DNA from: Bacteroidales bacterium
Lineage (GTDB): Bacteria; Bacteroidota; Bacteroidia; Bacteroidales; Prolixibacteraceae
Direction of reading: 5' to 3'
Length of the DNA stretch: 64,000 nt
Assembly: GCA_012729335.1 (NCBI GenBank)
Contig: JAAYDJ010000035.1
Coordinates: 186,001 to 250,000 of the forward strand
The translations under genes and the position numbers were made by a program. The notes beneath the pieces are model-generated. The model was not told where the DNA came from and did no database searches. It saw only the letters and a program-made list of their open reading frames with translations. Below are positions 33,782 to 42,616 of this stretch, in pieces. Position 1 is the first letter of the stretch; each line of letters starts with the position of its first letter.

Positions 33782-36700
33782 TCAGGCCTGGGCCTTGGCG
33801 AGTTTTTTCATTTTCCTTTTCATCGTTTCAAAAACCACCGGAGTAGCCACGAAGATGGAGGAGTATGTACCGATACCAATACCCACCAGCAGGGCGAAGA
33901 TAAACCCGCGGATACTGGCGCCCCCAAAGAGGAAGATGGCGATGAGCACCACCAGGGTCGAAAGCGAGGTACTGAAGGTACGGCGCAGGGTGCTGTTCAT
34001 GGCGTGGTTCATATTGGTTTTCGTGTCACGCTTCGGATAGATATGCATGTACTCCCTGATCCTGTCGAAGACAATCACCGTATCGTTGATGGAATACCCG
34101 ATCACAGTCAGGATGGCAGCGATAAACGCCTGGTCGATTTCCAGGGAGAAGGGAAGCACTCCATGGAACAGAGAGAAAGCTCCCAGGGTGATGATGGTAT
34201 CATGCGCCAGCGAGACCACCCCACCCAAGCCGTACTGCCAGTTGCTGAAACGGACCAGGATATATAGGAAGATGGCCACTAACGCAAAGAAGATGGCGAT
34301 GACAGCGTCGCGTTTGATGTCGTCGGAAATGGTAGGTCCGACTTTCTGTGAGCTCACACGGTAATTGGAAGAGAAATCCTCAAAACCGACATTCGAGAGG
34401 AACCCGCCATCGGTCAGACCCTTATAGAGGAGCTGTTCCACTTCGCCATCCACGTTTTCACTCATATCATCCACTTTGTACTTGGTAGTAATCCTGACCT
34501 GGTTGGCTGAGCCGAAGGTTTTCACCTCGGGAGCGGTGCCGTAGACTTCAGCCAGGGCATTCCTCACATCGGCCACTTTCACATCCTGGTCAAAGCGGAC
34601 GGTGTAGGTGCGGCCCCCCTGGAAATCAATACCCAGTTCAAATCCCCTCACGATGAACGAAAGGATGGAGAGGGTAATCAGCGCACCCGAAATGTAGTAG
34701 GCGATCCTGCGGTTATCAATGAATTTGATTTTGGTATTCCGCAGCCAGTTGGCTGTGGTCTTCGAGGTGAAAGTGATGTGGATATTGCGTTTGAGCTGCC
34801 ATTCGAAGAGGATCCGGGTGATAAAGATAGCAGTAAAGAGGGAGGTCAGGATCCCGATGATCAGGGTAGTGGCGAAACCCTTGATGGGGCCAGAACCGAA
34901 GATGTAAAGCACGATACCGGTGAGCAGGGTGGTCACCTGGCCGTCAATAATGGCCGAATAGGCGTTCTTATACCCGTCGGTGATGGCCAGTTTCAGGCCT
35001 TTACCAGCCCAGACCTCCTCCTGAACACGTTCATAGATCAGCACGTTGGCGTCAACGGCCATCCCCAGAGTCAACACAATACCGGCAATACCCGGGAGTG
35101 TGAGCACGGCGCCCAGGGAAGCCAGGACCCCGATGAGGAAAAAGACGTTGAAGAGCAGCGCGATGTTGGCGGCCAGTCCGGCCTTGCGGCTGTAAAAAAA
35201 GAGCATATAAAGGAGCACCAGCAGGAAGGCGATCCCAAAAGAGGCAAAACCCGAGTTGATGGCTTCTTTACCCAGGGAGGGCCCTACGACATCTTCCTGC
35301 ATAATGCGGGCAGGTGCGGGCATTTTCCCCGATTTGAGGATATTGGAAAGGTCAGTGGCCTCCTCAATACTCTCCAGCCCGGTGATGCTGGAACGGCCGC
35401 CGGTGATTTCATTCTGGACGGTAGGGAAGGAACGCACATAATCGTCAAGGACAATGGCAATCGATTTGCCGATATTTTCCTTGGTCATGCGGGCCCAGAT
35501 TTTGGCTCCTTCACTGTTCATGGACATGGCCACTTCGGGGCGGCCTCCCATCTGGTCATAATCCTGTCGGGCATCGGTGATCACGTCACCCGTCAAAGGG
35601 GCCTTTCCGTCGCGGGAGGTCGACTTCAGGGCGATAAGCCGGAAATAATTGCCCTCCTCATCCACGGGGTTGGCGGTCCAGCGGAAAAGCATGTTGCGGG
35701 GGAAGATGGCGCGCACCTGTTCCCGGGCCAGCATGGCATTCACCTCGGAGGTATCCTTGGCATGGGCAGTCCCCACAACCGGTCCAGGGAAGAGATTGCC
35801 TGTTTGGTCGGTGCTCGGGTTCAGGACGGCAAAGAGGGGATACTCACGGCGGAAGTTCTCCAGGTCGGCGGGGGTAGTGCCATCGGTTACGGCCGACGTG
35901 TCGCTTTTAATTTCATCGAGCAGGGAGGTGGTTTCCGAAGAGGTGGCAGCCGTGGTATCGGCGGCTTCTGCCAGGGTCCCGGCAGAACCTTCGGCAGGGG
36001 GGGTAACGGCAGCCGTATCGGCAGGTGCCGCGGCAATTGCGGTCAACTCCCTGACCCGCTGGTTGGCCTGCAGCATGTAGGGATACACCTCCTGGTTTTC
36101 GTAGGTCTCCCAGAATTCAAGCTGGGCGGTTCCCTGCAGGAGTTTCCTGACACGCTCAGGATTATCGATGCCGGGAAGCTCCACAAGAATGCGGCCCCGG
36201 GTCTGCAACTGCTGGATGTTGGGCTGAGCCACCCCAAAACGGTCAATACGGGTGCGCAGCACATTGAAGGAATTGTCGATGGCGGCATCGGTCTCTTCCC
36301 TGATGACTTTCAGCACATCCTCGTTGGAAGAGTCGAATTTCACCCTTTCCTTCAGTTCCAGCGTATTGAAAATGGCGGCCAGTCGGGCATTGGGGTCAAC
36401 GGCCTCGAAAGCCTGGCCAAAAAGGGTCACGAAATCCTGGGTGCTGTTGCGCTGCATCTCCACAGCCCTGTTCAGGGCTGCATTGAACGTGGAGTCGGTG
36501 CTGTAATTAGACATGGCCCTGATGACATCGACCACCGACACCTCCAGGGTGACGTTCATACCCCCTTTGAGGTCAAGACCCAGGTTCATCTCCAGCTCCT
36601 TGACATCTTTGTAGGTGAATTTTTTAAGCCCCAGGAAGTTGTACACTTCCACTCCCGAAATCGAATCGAGATAGGCATACTCTTTGGCAGAGTTGCCCTG

Positions 36701-36817
36701 GGCAAACTCTTTTGCGCGGTTTTCGATCTGGCGGGCTTTCCAGGTAAAGGTCAGCTGGTACAGACAAACGGCCGCAAGCAAAATCGCAAATGTGGTGATT
36801 GCTCCTTTGTTTTGCAT
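33782..36817 (-). CDS. secDF: SecDF protein-export membrane protein (fused SecD and SecF)
   Basis: Fused SecD-SecF (1011 residues), which uses the proton gradient to pull proteins through SecYEG; an RND-fold protein. SecD part: first helix, P1 domain with a long Ala/Thr/Ser-rich insert around residues 255-325, the LDLKGGMNVTLEV and GRSSITGLESIEEATDLSNILKSGKMPAP motifs. SecF part: from about residue 690, with FELGIDFQGGRTYTVRF and GYSINDTVIVFDRIRE. Fusion is standard in Bacteroidota. It is monocistronic with a terminator after it, and a conserved promoter box was not found. Confidence 0.97.
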   Translation of the reverse strand: MQNKGAITTFAILLAAVCLYQLTFTWKARQIENRAKEFAQGNSAKEYAYLDSISGVEVYNFLGLKKFTYKDVKELEMNLGLDLKGGMNVTLEVSVVDVIRAMSNYSTDSTFNAALNRAVEMQRNSTQDFVTLFGQAFEAVDPNARLAAIFNTLELKERVKFDSSNEDVLKVIREETDAAIDNSFNVLRTRIDRFGVAQPNIQQLQTRGRILVELPGIDNPERVRKLLQGTAQLEFWETYENQEVYPYMLQANQRVRELTAIAAAPADTAAVTPPAEGSAGTLAEAADTTAATSSETTSLLDEIKSDTSAVTDGTTPADLENFRREYPLFAVLNPSTDQTGNLFPGPVVGTAHAKDTSEVNAMLAREQVRAIFPRNMLFRWTANPVDEEGNYFRLIALKSTSRDGKAPLTGDVITDARQDYDQMGGRPEVAMSMNSEGAKIWARMTKENIGKSIAIVLDDYVRSFPTVQNEITGGRSSITGLESIEEATDLSNILKSGKMPAPARIMQEDVVGPSLGKEAINSGFASFGIAFLLVLLYMLFFYSRKAGLAANIALLFNVFFLIGVLASLGAVLTLPGIAGIVLTLGMAVDANVLIYERVQEEVWAGKGLKLAITDGYKNAYSAIIDGQVTTLLTGIVLYIFGSGPIKGFATTLIIGILTSLFTAIFITRILFEWQLKRNIHITFTSKTTANWLRNTKIKFIDNRRIAYYISGALITLSILSFIVRGFELGIDFQGGRTYTVRFDQDVKVADVRNALAEVYGTAPEVKTFGSANQVRITTKYKVDDMSENVDGEVEQLLYKGLTDGGFLSNVGFEDFSSNYRVSSQKVGPTISDDIKRDAVIAIFFALVAIFLYILVRFSNWQYGLGGVVSLAHDTIITLGAFSLFHGVLPFSLEIDQAFIAAILTVIGYSINDTVIVFDRIREYMHIYPKRDTKTNMNHAMNSTLRRTFSTSLSTLVVLIAIFLFGGASIRGFIFALLVGIGIGTYSSIFVATPVVFETMKRKMKKLAKAQA

Positions 36818-36944
36818 AATGATTTAATTATTAGTAATTTATTCTAAATATTACAAAATGTGGGTACCGGTTTTTGGCAGGGGGTATCCCTGCCCGGGGC
36901 GGGTTACCGGCGGGGCCGCAGAAGAGGCCGGGGTGTGCGGCCGC

Positions 36945-37346
36945 TCAGGAGAGCGGAGGCAGGTCGTCGGGATTGACGTAGTGGTAGAAACGGTGGATCA
37001 TCAGGTGGCGGATTTCCGGGAGTGCCCGGGGTTCCTCACGGTTCAGGGCAGTGCGCAGGTGGGCCATACGGGCTTTCAGCTGCGCCACCAGCAGGCGGTT
37101 CCAATGTTCCTGCACAACACGGGAATGCACGTTTTTTTCCGCGGGGGCCTTCAGACTTACCTGCCCCTGGAAAGTACAAACAAAGAGACCCGGAGATCCC
37201 ATGTCCTGTTCATTGGCGGCCGACGGCTTCTCCTGCACCACAGGCTCATGGGTTCTGTCAAAAACCCATGCGGCCGCCAACAGGGCCAGGAAGAGTCCCA
37301 GCCTGAAGCAGTTTTCCCTTGATATGAATCTGAAAAAATTATCCAT
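36945..37346 (-). CDS. Small membrane-anchored protein of unknown function
   Basis: A 133-residue protein with an N-terminal basic segment (FFRFISRENCFRLG), a single hydrophobic helix (LFLALLAAAWVF) and a soluble C-terminal domain with SLKAPAEKNVHSRVV and a helix rich in Arg/Leu. It is probably a type II anchored or signal-peptide-bearing envelope protein. I do not recognise the family. It lies 127 bases upstream of secDF and 131 bases downstream of the retropepsin-like gene on the same strand. Confidence 0.55.
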   Translation of the reverse strand: MDNFFRFISRENCFRLGLFLALLAAAWVFDRTHEPVVQEKPSAANEQDMGSPGLFVCTFQGQVSLKAPAEKNVHSRVVQEHWNRLLVAQLKARMAHLRTALNREEPRALPEIRHLMIHRFYHYVNPDDLPPLS

Positions 37347-37477
37347 GATCCTTTTGGCGGACGCAAATATACAGTTTGTGAGCAGATTGTCAAAAAGGGA
37401 TTGAAAAAAAACCGTGCCGGCAATTGGGGAAGGACAGCCGGGGATGTTCTGGAGGTATGCTTTTAATCAGGTCAGGG

Positions 37478-37933
37478 TCAGGACCGGGGCTTCCGGGTTT
37501 TGTGTGGCCGCATCAAGACCATCTCCAGTTTTCCGAAGTCGATGATGGCCCGGTGTTCCATCAGGAAATCGCTGCCGATAAGCCCGCAGATTTTCTCCCC
37601 GACGGCATGAAAATAGAGGTCGTTGATGTGGGTCAGGTCAAGGAGGGCGATCTTCATGGGAGGAAACGTCAATGGCCCCGCGGAAAAGGGGCTGAGGATC
37701 CCCAGGGAGGCCTCCAGGGCCGGAGCGCCTATCCCTGCCGATTGGACGTTCATCTCCTCCCCTTCCGGGAGAGAGGTATAACACTCTGTCAGCGTCAGGT
37801 CAAAAACACTCCTGGATGCCCCTGTATCGATCACCCAGGTATACTCCCTGCCGCCCGGAAACTGCGAAGCAAGAACCAGGTGGTAATTATTCTCTTCCAG
37901 TTCGATCAACCTGAGGGAAACTACATGTTTCAT
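37478..37933 (-). CDS. Retropepsin-like aspartic protease domain protein
   Basis: A 151-residue single-domain protein with the retropepsin-type motif VIDTGASRSVFD (catalytic Asp at about residue 36) and the later hydrophobic-hydrophobic-Gly flap pattern ICGLIGSDFLMEHRAIIDF. It has no signal peptide, so it should be cytoplasmic. Retropepsin-like proteins work as dimers, which suits its single DTG. Its substrate is unknown. It lies just past mdh, sharing the end of its transcript region. Confidence 0.75.
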   Translation of the reverse strand: MKHVVSLRLIELEENNYHLVLASQFPGGREYTWVIDTGASRSVFDLTLTECYTSLPEGEEMNVQSAGIGAPALEASLGILSPFSAGPLTFPPMKIALLDLTHINDLYFHAVGEKICGLIGSDFLMEHRAIIDFGKLEMVLMRPHKTRKPRS

Positions 37934-37945
37934 GGGTGTACGGAA

Positions 37946-37978
37946 ATAAAAAACGGATGACCCAGGGCCACCCGTTTT
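37946..37978 (-). terminator. Intrinsic terminator of mdh
   Basis: An 11-bp stem with G-U pairs (about 37953-37963 with 37965-37975) followed by six T residues on the minus strand, 17 bases past the mdh stop codon. Confidence 0.75.
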
Positions 37979-37994
37979 TGTATGTGTATCGTAA

Positions 37995-38930
37995 TTATAG
38001 TATGTTCATTCCATCGAGGACGTCCATGATCTTTTTGACCGCGTTGGCCGAATTGGTGAGTAGTTCTTTTTCCTCCTCGTTAAGGGAGACTTCGATGATC
38101 TGCTCGACGCCGTTTTTGCCCAGTTTCACGGGAACTCCCACGAACATGTTTTCCATGCCGTATTCGCCTTCGAGTTTCACGCAGCAGGGGAAGATTCTTT
38201 TCTGGTCAAGGACGATGGCTTCGACCATCTGGGCAGCTGCCGATCCGGGGGCATACCAGGCCGAGGTCCCCATCAGGTTAACCAGTTCTCCGCCGCCGTT
38301 AATGGTGCGCTTCACAATGGCGTCGAGTTTTTCGGCGTCGATCAGTTCGGTGACAGGAATTCCCGACACGGTGGTGTAGCGGGGCAGCGGAACCATGGTG
38401 TCGCCATGGCCTCCCATCAGGAGTGCCTGGATATCACGGGGAGAAACGTCAAGTGCTTCGGCCAGGAAGGCACGGTAACGCGCAGTGTCCAGGATGCCTG
38501 CCATCCCCATCACTTTGGTGCGGGGCAGATGGGCACTCACGAAAGCCGCATAGGTCATCACGTCAAGGGGATTGGAGACAATGATGATTTTGGCGTCAGG
38601 ACTGTACTTCACCACATTCTCCGTGACACTTTTGACAATGCCCGCATTGATGGAAATCAAATCGTCGCGGCTCATCCCTGGTTTCCGGGGTACCCCCGAA
38701 GTGATCACCACCACTTCCGAGCCGGCGGTCTTCGAGTAATCATTCGTCGACCCGGTCAAACGCGTATCATAATAATTTACCGGGGCCGTCTGCCAAAGAT
38801 CCAGCGACTTGCCTTCACTGATTCCCTCCTTGATGTCGACCAAAACGACTTCCTGCACAATATTCTTCTGGGCAATGACCTGTGCACAGGTGGCCCCCAC
38901 ATTTCCTGCTCCGACGACTGTTACTTTCAT
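37995..38930 (-). CDS. mdh: Malate dehydrogenase (LDH-like type)
   Basis: NAD-dependent malate dehydrogenase (311 residues), TCA cycle, of the lactate-dehydrogenase-like group. The Rossmann start is VTVVGAGNVGATCAQ; substrate-binding Arg lies in VPRKPGMSRDDL; the catalytic histidine in GGHGDTMVPLPRYT. The substrate loop fits malate rather than lactate. A promoter-like box is at 39004. Conserved central metabolism gene with no odd features. Confidence 0.95.
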   Translation of the reverse strand: MKVTVVGAGNVGATCAQVIAQKNIVQEVVLVDIKEGISEGKSLDLWQTAPVNYYDTRLTGSTNDYSKTAGSEVVVITSGVPRKPGMSRDDLISINAGIVKSVTENVVKYSPDAKIIIVSNPLDVMTYAAFVSAHLPRTKVMGMAGILDTARYRAFLAEALDVSPRDIQALLMGGHGDTMVPLPRYTTVSGIPVTELIDAEKLDAIVKRTINGGGELVNLMGTSAWYAPGSAAAQMVEAIVLDQKRIFPCCVKLEGEYGMENMFVGVPVKLGKNGVEQIIEVSLNEEEKELLTNSANAVKKIMDVLDGMNIL

Positions 38931-39003
38931 GAATTCCTATATTAGTTTAAATGTTCCTTACTGTATAGTAACCAATTATTTACCAGCTTGTTCAAACGGA
39001 CTG

Positions 39004-39011
39004 CAAATATA
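39004..39011 (-). promoter_or_regulatory. TAnnTTTG promoter box of mdh
   Basis: Minus strand TATATTTG, 74 bases before the mdh ATG. No -33 TTTG is found at the usual spacing. Confidence 0.5.
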
Positions 39012-39074
39012 ACTGATTTTATCAACGGAACATCTTCCGGAAGAAAGCCCGGTCTCCTCTTAACATTTAAATAA

Positions 39075-39827
39075 TTAAAAGTTGAGCATCTCCTTCAGGT
39101 TCTTGTACCCCGATTTGCTGACCTTGAGTTTGGTCTTGTCGTGGAGAATGGCGATGTAGGACTCCTTTTCATATTGCTGGAGCTGGGCAATCTGGTCAAC
39201 CCGAACAATATAGGAACGGTGGATTCGGGCAAAATTCCGTGGATCCAGGGCGTTCTCGAAATAGTGCATGGTCTTTTGTTTCATGTATCGCCCCTCAGGG
39301 GTATAAATCATCACATAATCATCAAGCGATTCGATGTAGCGGATCTGGTCGGCGGGGATGATATGGATTTTATGCCTGTCTTTGACCACCACCCTGTCGA
39401 GATACTCTTCCCTGGGGAAGCTGGTGATTTTTTCGACCATGTCTTCGTGTTCCGGTTCACGGGTAATGCGCTCCTTTACTTTTTCCAGGGCATCCTGGAG
39501 CCGCTCTCTTGAAAAGGGCTTGAGCAGGTAATCAGAAGCGTTGTATTCAAAGGCCTTGAGCGCAAACTGGTCATAGGCCGTGGTGAAAATGATCTCAGGG
39601 TGGTGGTCGATAAGTTCCAGCATCTCGAAGCCGGTAATCTTGGGCATCTGGATGTCGAGGAAAACCAGGTCAGGCTTAAGTTCATTGATGGCCTTGACCC
39701 CCTCAAATCCATTCTCACACTCTCCCAGAATCTCCAGCTCGGGATGCTCTCCAAGATAGGAACGAAGCAGTTTACGCGCAAGCTCTTCATCTTCAATGAT
39801 CAGGGTTCTGATTTTTTCACTGTTCAT
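39075..39827 (-). CDS. LytTR-family response regulator
   Basis: Response regulator (250 residues) with a receiver domain (phosphoacceptor Asp58 in LVFLDIQMP, lysine in LKPFSRE) and a C-terminal LytTR DNA-binding domain from about residue 145 (IPADQIRYIESLDDYVMIY, FARIHRSYIVRVDQI). It overlaps the upstream histidine kinase by the ATGA stop/start, so the two are translationally coupled. Target genes may include the DUF5668/LiaF-like genes upstream, but this is inference from position. Confidence 0.93.
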   Translation of the reverse strand: MNSEKIRTLIIEDEELARKLLRSYLGEHPELEILGECENGFEGVKAINELKPDLVFLDIQMPKITGFEMLELIDHHPEIIFTTAYDQFALKAFEYNASDYLLKPFSRERLQDALEKVKERITREPEHEDMVEKITSFPREEYLDRVVVKDRHKIHIIPADQIRYIESLDDYVMIYTPEGRYMKQKTMHYFENALDPRNFARIHRSYIVRVDQIAQLQQYEKESYIAILHDKTKLKVSKSGYKNLKEMLNF

Positions 39828-40873
39828 GACGGTTTGTTTTGAGGAATGGTTAATGTGATGGTGAAGTGTTTCCGGGAATCTTTGATCCTGAGCAACGCAG
39901 GATTGCCATATATGATCTGCAGCCTTTCCCTGATATTCCGCAGTCCGATGCCTTCCCCCTTTTTGCTTCTGATGTCTGAATCGTAGGAGTTGCTGACCGT
40001 AATCTCCAGGAACTCCCCATTGCAGGAAGCCTCGGTGAGAATCTCCACCGGCTCGGTGGCTTCATACACCCCGTATTTGATGGCATTCTCATAGATGGGC
40101 TGCAGGATCATGTTGGGCAGAAGCGCTGAATAACAACTTTCATCGACCCGGAATACCGGCTGTAGTTTGCTTCCGAAACGCACTTTCTCAATAGAAAGAT
40201 AGAGTTTATTGTTTTCCAGTTCGGTCCCGAAAGTCACCTTCTCATCCTGCCCGTGCTTAAGCGAATAGCGCATAAGCGTCGACAGGTTGATGACCATCTC
40301 CTGGGCACGGGCCGGATCGGATATGGTCAGCGATGAGATGCTGTTCAGGCTGTTAAAGAGAAAATGAGGGTTGATCTGGGATTTCAGGGCGTGGAGTTCT
40401 GCCTCCCTGATCAGGGACTTCAGTTCCCCTTCCCTTTTGACCTTCTCCTTAAAATTCTGGTAATAGACGATGGCCATGAAGAAAAAGACATAGAACACGT
40501 AAAGCAGGTACCCTGAGAGGAACCTGGCCGGGAAGCTCATGGTGGTATAATCCTTCAGTTCGGGAGTGATGAGCCCGATCAAAAGAGAAGTGATATAGAC
40601 CCAGATCAGGTTAAAAATAGTGGCCGCGACCAGGTGAAAGACCAGAAGACGCGGCCAGGTGTTGGTCTCGATGGTGTTGTATTTGACCACATACCAGATG
40701 TTCAGGGCCAGGACGGCAAAAAAGAGATACCCCACAAAGCTGTTGACCAGCGCCTGCTCAATGGGCATGGCATAATAATTCCAGTTGATCAGAGCGTTGG
40801 CCCCCGAAAAGAGAATCCAGAAAAGGCCATAAAGGAACAGGAAACGGGAATTAGAGAGCAGCGGGTGTTTCAT
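39824..40873 (-). CDS. LytS/YesM-type sensor histidine kinase
   Basis: Sensor kinase (349 residues): four predicted transmembrane helices (residues about 10-140), then the His_kinase domain with the phosphoacceptor histidine in ALKSQINPHFLFNSLNSIS, and an HATPase domain with NMILQPIYENAIKYG (N box) and KGEGIGLRNIRERL. No extracytoplasmic sensing domain is seen, so the signal is likely read in or near the membrane, as in cell-envelope stress sensors. Its upstream region holds repeat copies A and B. Confidence 0.93.
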   Translation of the reverse strand: MKHPLLSNSRFLFLYGLFWILFSGANALINWNYYAMPIEQALVNSFVGYLFFAVLALNIWYVVKYNTIETNTWPRLLVFHLVAATIFNLIWVYITSLLIGLITPELKDYTTMSFPARFLSGYLLYVFYVFFFMAIVYYQNFKEKVKREGELKSLIREAELHALKSQINPHFLFNSLNSISSLTISDPARAQEMVINLSTLMRYSLKHGQDEKVTFGTELENNKLYLSIEKVRFGSKLQPVFRVDESCYSALLPNMILQPIYENAIKYGVYEATEPVEILTEASCNGEFLEITVSNSYDSDIRSKKGEGIGLRNIRERLQIIYGNPALLRIKDSRKHFTITLTIPQNKPS

Positions 40874-40880
40874 TTCATTA

Positions 40881-41015
40881 GTATAGTTGTTTATTAATGA
40901 TTTGATCTTCAGTTATATAACGCAATGAAGCCAGTTGATGTGCTTCACATCCATGGAAGTCGCATGGAGCAAATATACATGTCCTTATGTGGTCGAAGCA
41001 CCATGCGACTTTCAT
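40881..41015. repeat. Dispersed palindromic repeat, copy A
   Basis: About 135 bases, similar to copies B and C. A conserved palindrome GTCGCATGG (40959-40967) / CCATGCGAC (41001-41009) frames a core with CAAATATA (40970-40977), read on the minus strand as TATATTTG, the Bacteroidota -7 box. It lies directly upstream of the histidine kinase gene. Confidence 0.85.
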
Positions 41016-41017
41016 TT

Positions 41018-41182
41018 GTATAGTTGTTTGTTTATGACTTGCTCTTCAGTTATCTGCCGTTGTGAAGCCAGTTTAAGTGCTTCATGTCCAAGGAATTGGC
41101 TCCGCGGTGCTCCGCCGAACTTCGTTTCGCATGGGGCAAATATACATTTCCATTTGTGTTCGAAGCACCATGCGACTTTCAT
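41018..41182. repeat. Dispersed palindromic repeat, copy B (tandem to A)
   Basis: Starts 137 bases after copy A with the same GTATAGTTGTTT sequence and ends in the same ACTTTCAT. It has an insertion of about 30 bases (near 41091-41126) holding a repeated GCTCCGC. Palindrome arms: TCGCATGG at 41127-41134 and CCATGCGA at 41168-41175. Confidence 0.85.
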
Positions 41183-41285
41183 CTGTTTAGATTATTACTT
41201 ACTTGTGGTTCATTCCGTGAAACAGATGCCATTCTCATGTGGATCATCATGTGGGTTGGTGCATAAAGATACATGGGAATTTCAT

Positions 41286-41987
41286 CTAGAAATTTTTGAC
41301 CTCAACTCCCCCGAAGGCGGTGAAACCTCTTATGATCAACGTCTTGCTCAGATTCTGGTAATCGGGAACAATGGATCCCCGTTTGTCGGTGAATGCTCCG
41401 AAGATGGTGGTCACCTCGTTCTTGACCGTCCAGTCGGGAGGTACCTTGAATCCCGAACCCCCGAAGATACTGACACAATCGACGACAGCGCCATTCTCCG
41501 ACAGGGTGACATTACGCAGGTCATATTCCGAGCCTCCGAAGATGGAAGTGGTTTTGCCCCCTACCAGGCTCTGGGAATTGATGTTGATTTCACGACCGCC
41601 AAAGATGACAAAATCGTCAAAGTAGTTCATGTTTTTAGGTCCTCCTGCCCCCGGGATCTTCTCGGACTTGTTGAAACGCAATAGCATAATCACCCCTACG
41701 GTCACCAGCAGGGCCGGCCAGAAAAGCCTTCTCAGCTCCCAGGGAACCGTGAAAAAGTGAGGCACCATAAATACGGCTCCCAGCACGATAAGAATCCATC
41801 CTGTAGTCTGGTTGCCGTTGATCAGCGTCACCACACCGATGACGATCAGCAGCGATTGCCATGAAATGACCATCTCGCCTACCGCTTCGGGAAGGATGTG
41901 GAGCTTGTCCAGCATCCAGAGCATGCCGAATACGATCAGCACGATCCCGAATACAAACCTCCTGTTGCTGCCTTGTTGTAATTCCAT
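41286..41987 (-). CDS. LiaF-like membrane protein (DUF5668 plus LiaF C-terminal beta domain)
   Basis: Membrane protein (233 residues) with an N-terminal set of about four short helices (DUF5668-type: FVFGIVLIVFGMLWMLDKL, LLIVIGVVTLI, GWILIVLGAVFMV, and a fourth) and a C-terminal beta-rich domain of repeated glycine-turn strands (VIFGGREININS, SIFGGSEYDLRN, SIFGGSGFKVPP, TIFGAFTDKR), typical of LiaF/YvqF, the inhibitory sensor partner of the LiaSR cell-wall stress system. Here its neighbours are a LytTR two-component pair instead of LiaSR. Confidence 0.85.
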   Translation of the reverse strand: MELQQGSNRRFVFGIVLIVFGMLWMLDKLHILPEAVGEMVISWQSLLIVIGVVTLINGNQTTGWILIVLGAVFMVPHFFTVPWELRRLFWPALLVTVGVIMLLRFNKSEKIPGAGGPKNMNYFDDFVIFGGREININSQSLVGGKTTSIFGGSEYDLRNVTLSENGAVVDCVSIFGGSGFKVPPDWTVKNEVTTIFGAFTDKRGSIVPDYQNLSKTLIIRGFTAFGGVEVKNF

Positions 41988-42087
41988 GACCTTAATTTTT
42001 TATCTAAATGTAATACAATATACCTGCATCCACACGCCCGTTTCGGTAAATATAATCCTTCTGCCGGTAAAACAGGCCCTTGAAGCC

Positions 42088-42513
42088 CTAAAGTTTCCTC
42101 AGGACCAAAGCTGCGCCGGCCACGATCAGGAACAGGGGAAAAATCAGGGAGAAGGAAAATCCGGGGATATCGAAGATTCTGGGGATCAGGAAAATTCCTC
42201 CCAGGACGACGAGAATCCAGCCACCGCTCCTTTTTCCTGCCAGCATGACCAGGCCTATGATCACCAGGACCATGGGCCAGGAAAAAAGGATTCTACCCAA
42301 ATGGTTGAATACCCACACAAAGGGCTGAAACATCTGGTCGATGTGGAAATGGACGCCCAGCTGACGCAGCAGCCATACCATCCCTACGGCAATCAGAATG
42401 ACAGCCAGCACCAGTTTTGAATGGTCATCGCCGGTTTTCTCCTTCTTGTTCATCCGGTCGTTACGACTCAGGTATTCCGGTTCTGACCTGTTATCCCTGT
42501 TTCTGTTATCCAT
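42088..42513 (-). CDS. DUF5668 membrane protein
   Basis: A 141-residue protein with a hydrophilic N-terminal tail (about 35 residues, rich in Asn/Arg/Lys) and about four hydrophobic segments (LVLAVILIAVGMVWLLRQLG, ILFSWPMVLVIIGLVML, GWILVVLGGIFLIPRIF, SLIFPLFLIVAGAALVL), matching the LiaF-like N-terminal domain without its beta domain. I start it at MDNRNRD (42513). It is probably in the transcript of the LiaF-like gene 100 bases downstream. Confidence 0.7.
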   Translation of the reverse strand: MDNRNRDNRSEPEYLSRNDRMNKKEKTGDDHSKLVLAVILIAVGMVWLLRQLGVHFHIDQMFQPFVWVFNHLGRILFSWPMVLVIIGLVMLAGKRSGGWILVVLGGIFLIPRIFDIPGFSFSLIFPLFLIVAGAALVLRKL

Positions 42514-42616
42514 GACGCAGAATTTTAACACCAGGTCAAAACTAATCACTTCCGGGATGTGTCGGCCTACCGATTCGGTTAAAGGGGGCAAAATACCGGT
42601 AAATGAGGGGTATCAG

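Noticed and set aside
34778-36847. Plus-strand open frame of 689 codons antisense to secDF
   Set aside because: It is a high-GC shadow of the secDF codons: the minus strand carries an obvious, complete SecDF protein, while this frame has Gly/His-rich low-grade sequence with no known motif.
40935-41684. Plus-strand open frame crossing repeats A and B and the LiaF-like gene
   Set aside because: It begins in the dispersed repeat and then runs antisense to a recognised gene; its apparent internal repeats come from the DNA repeat.
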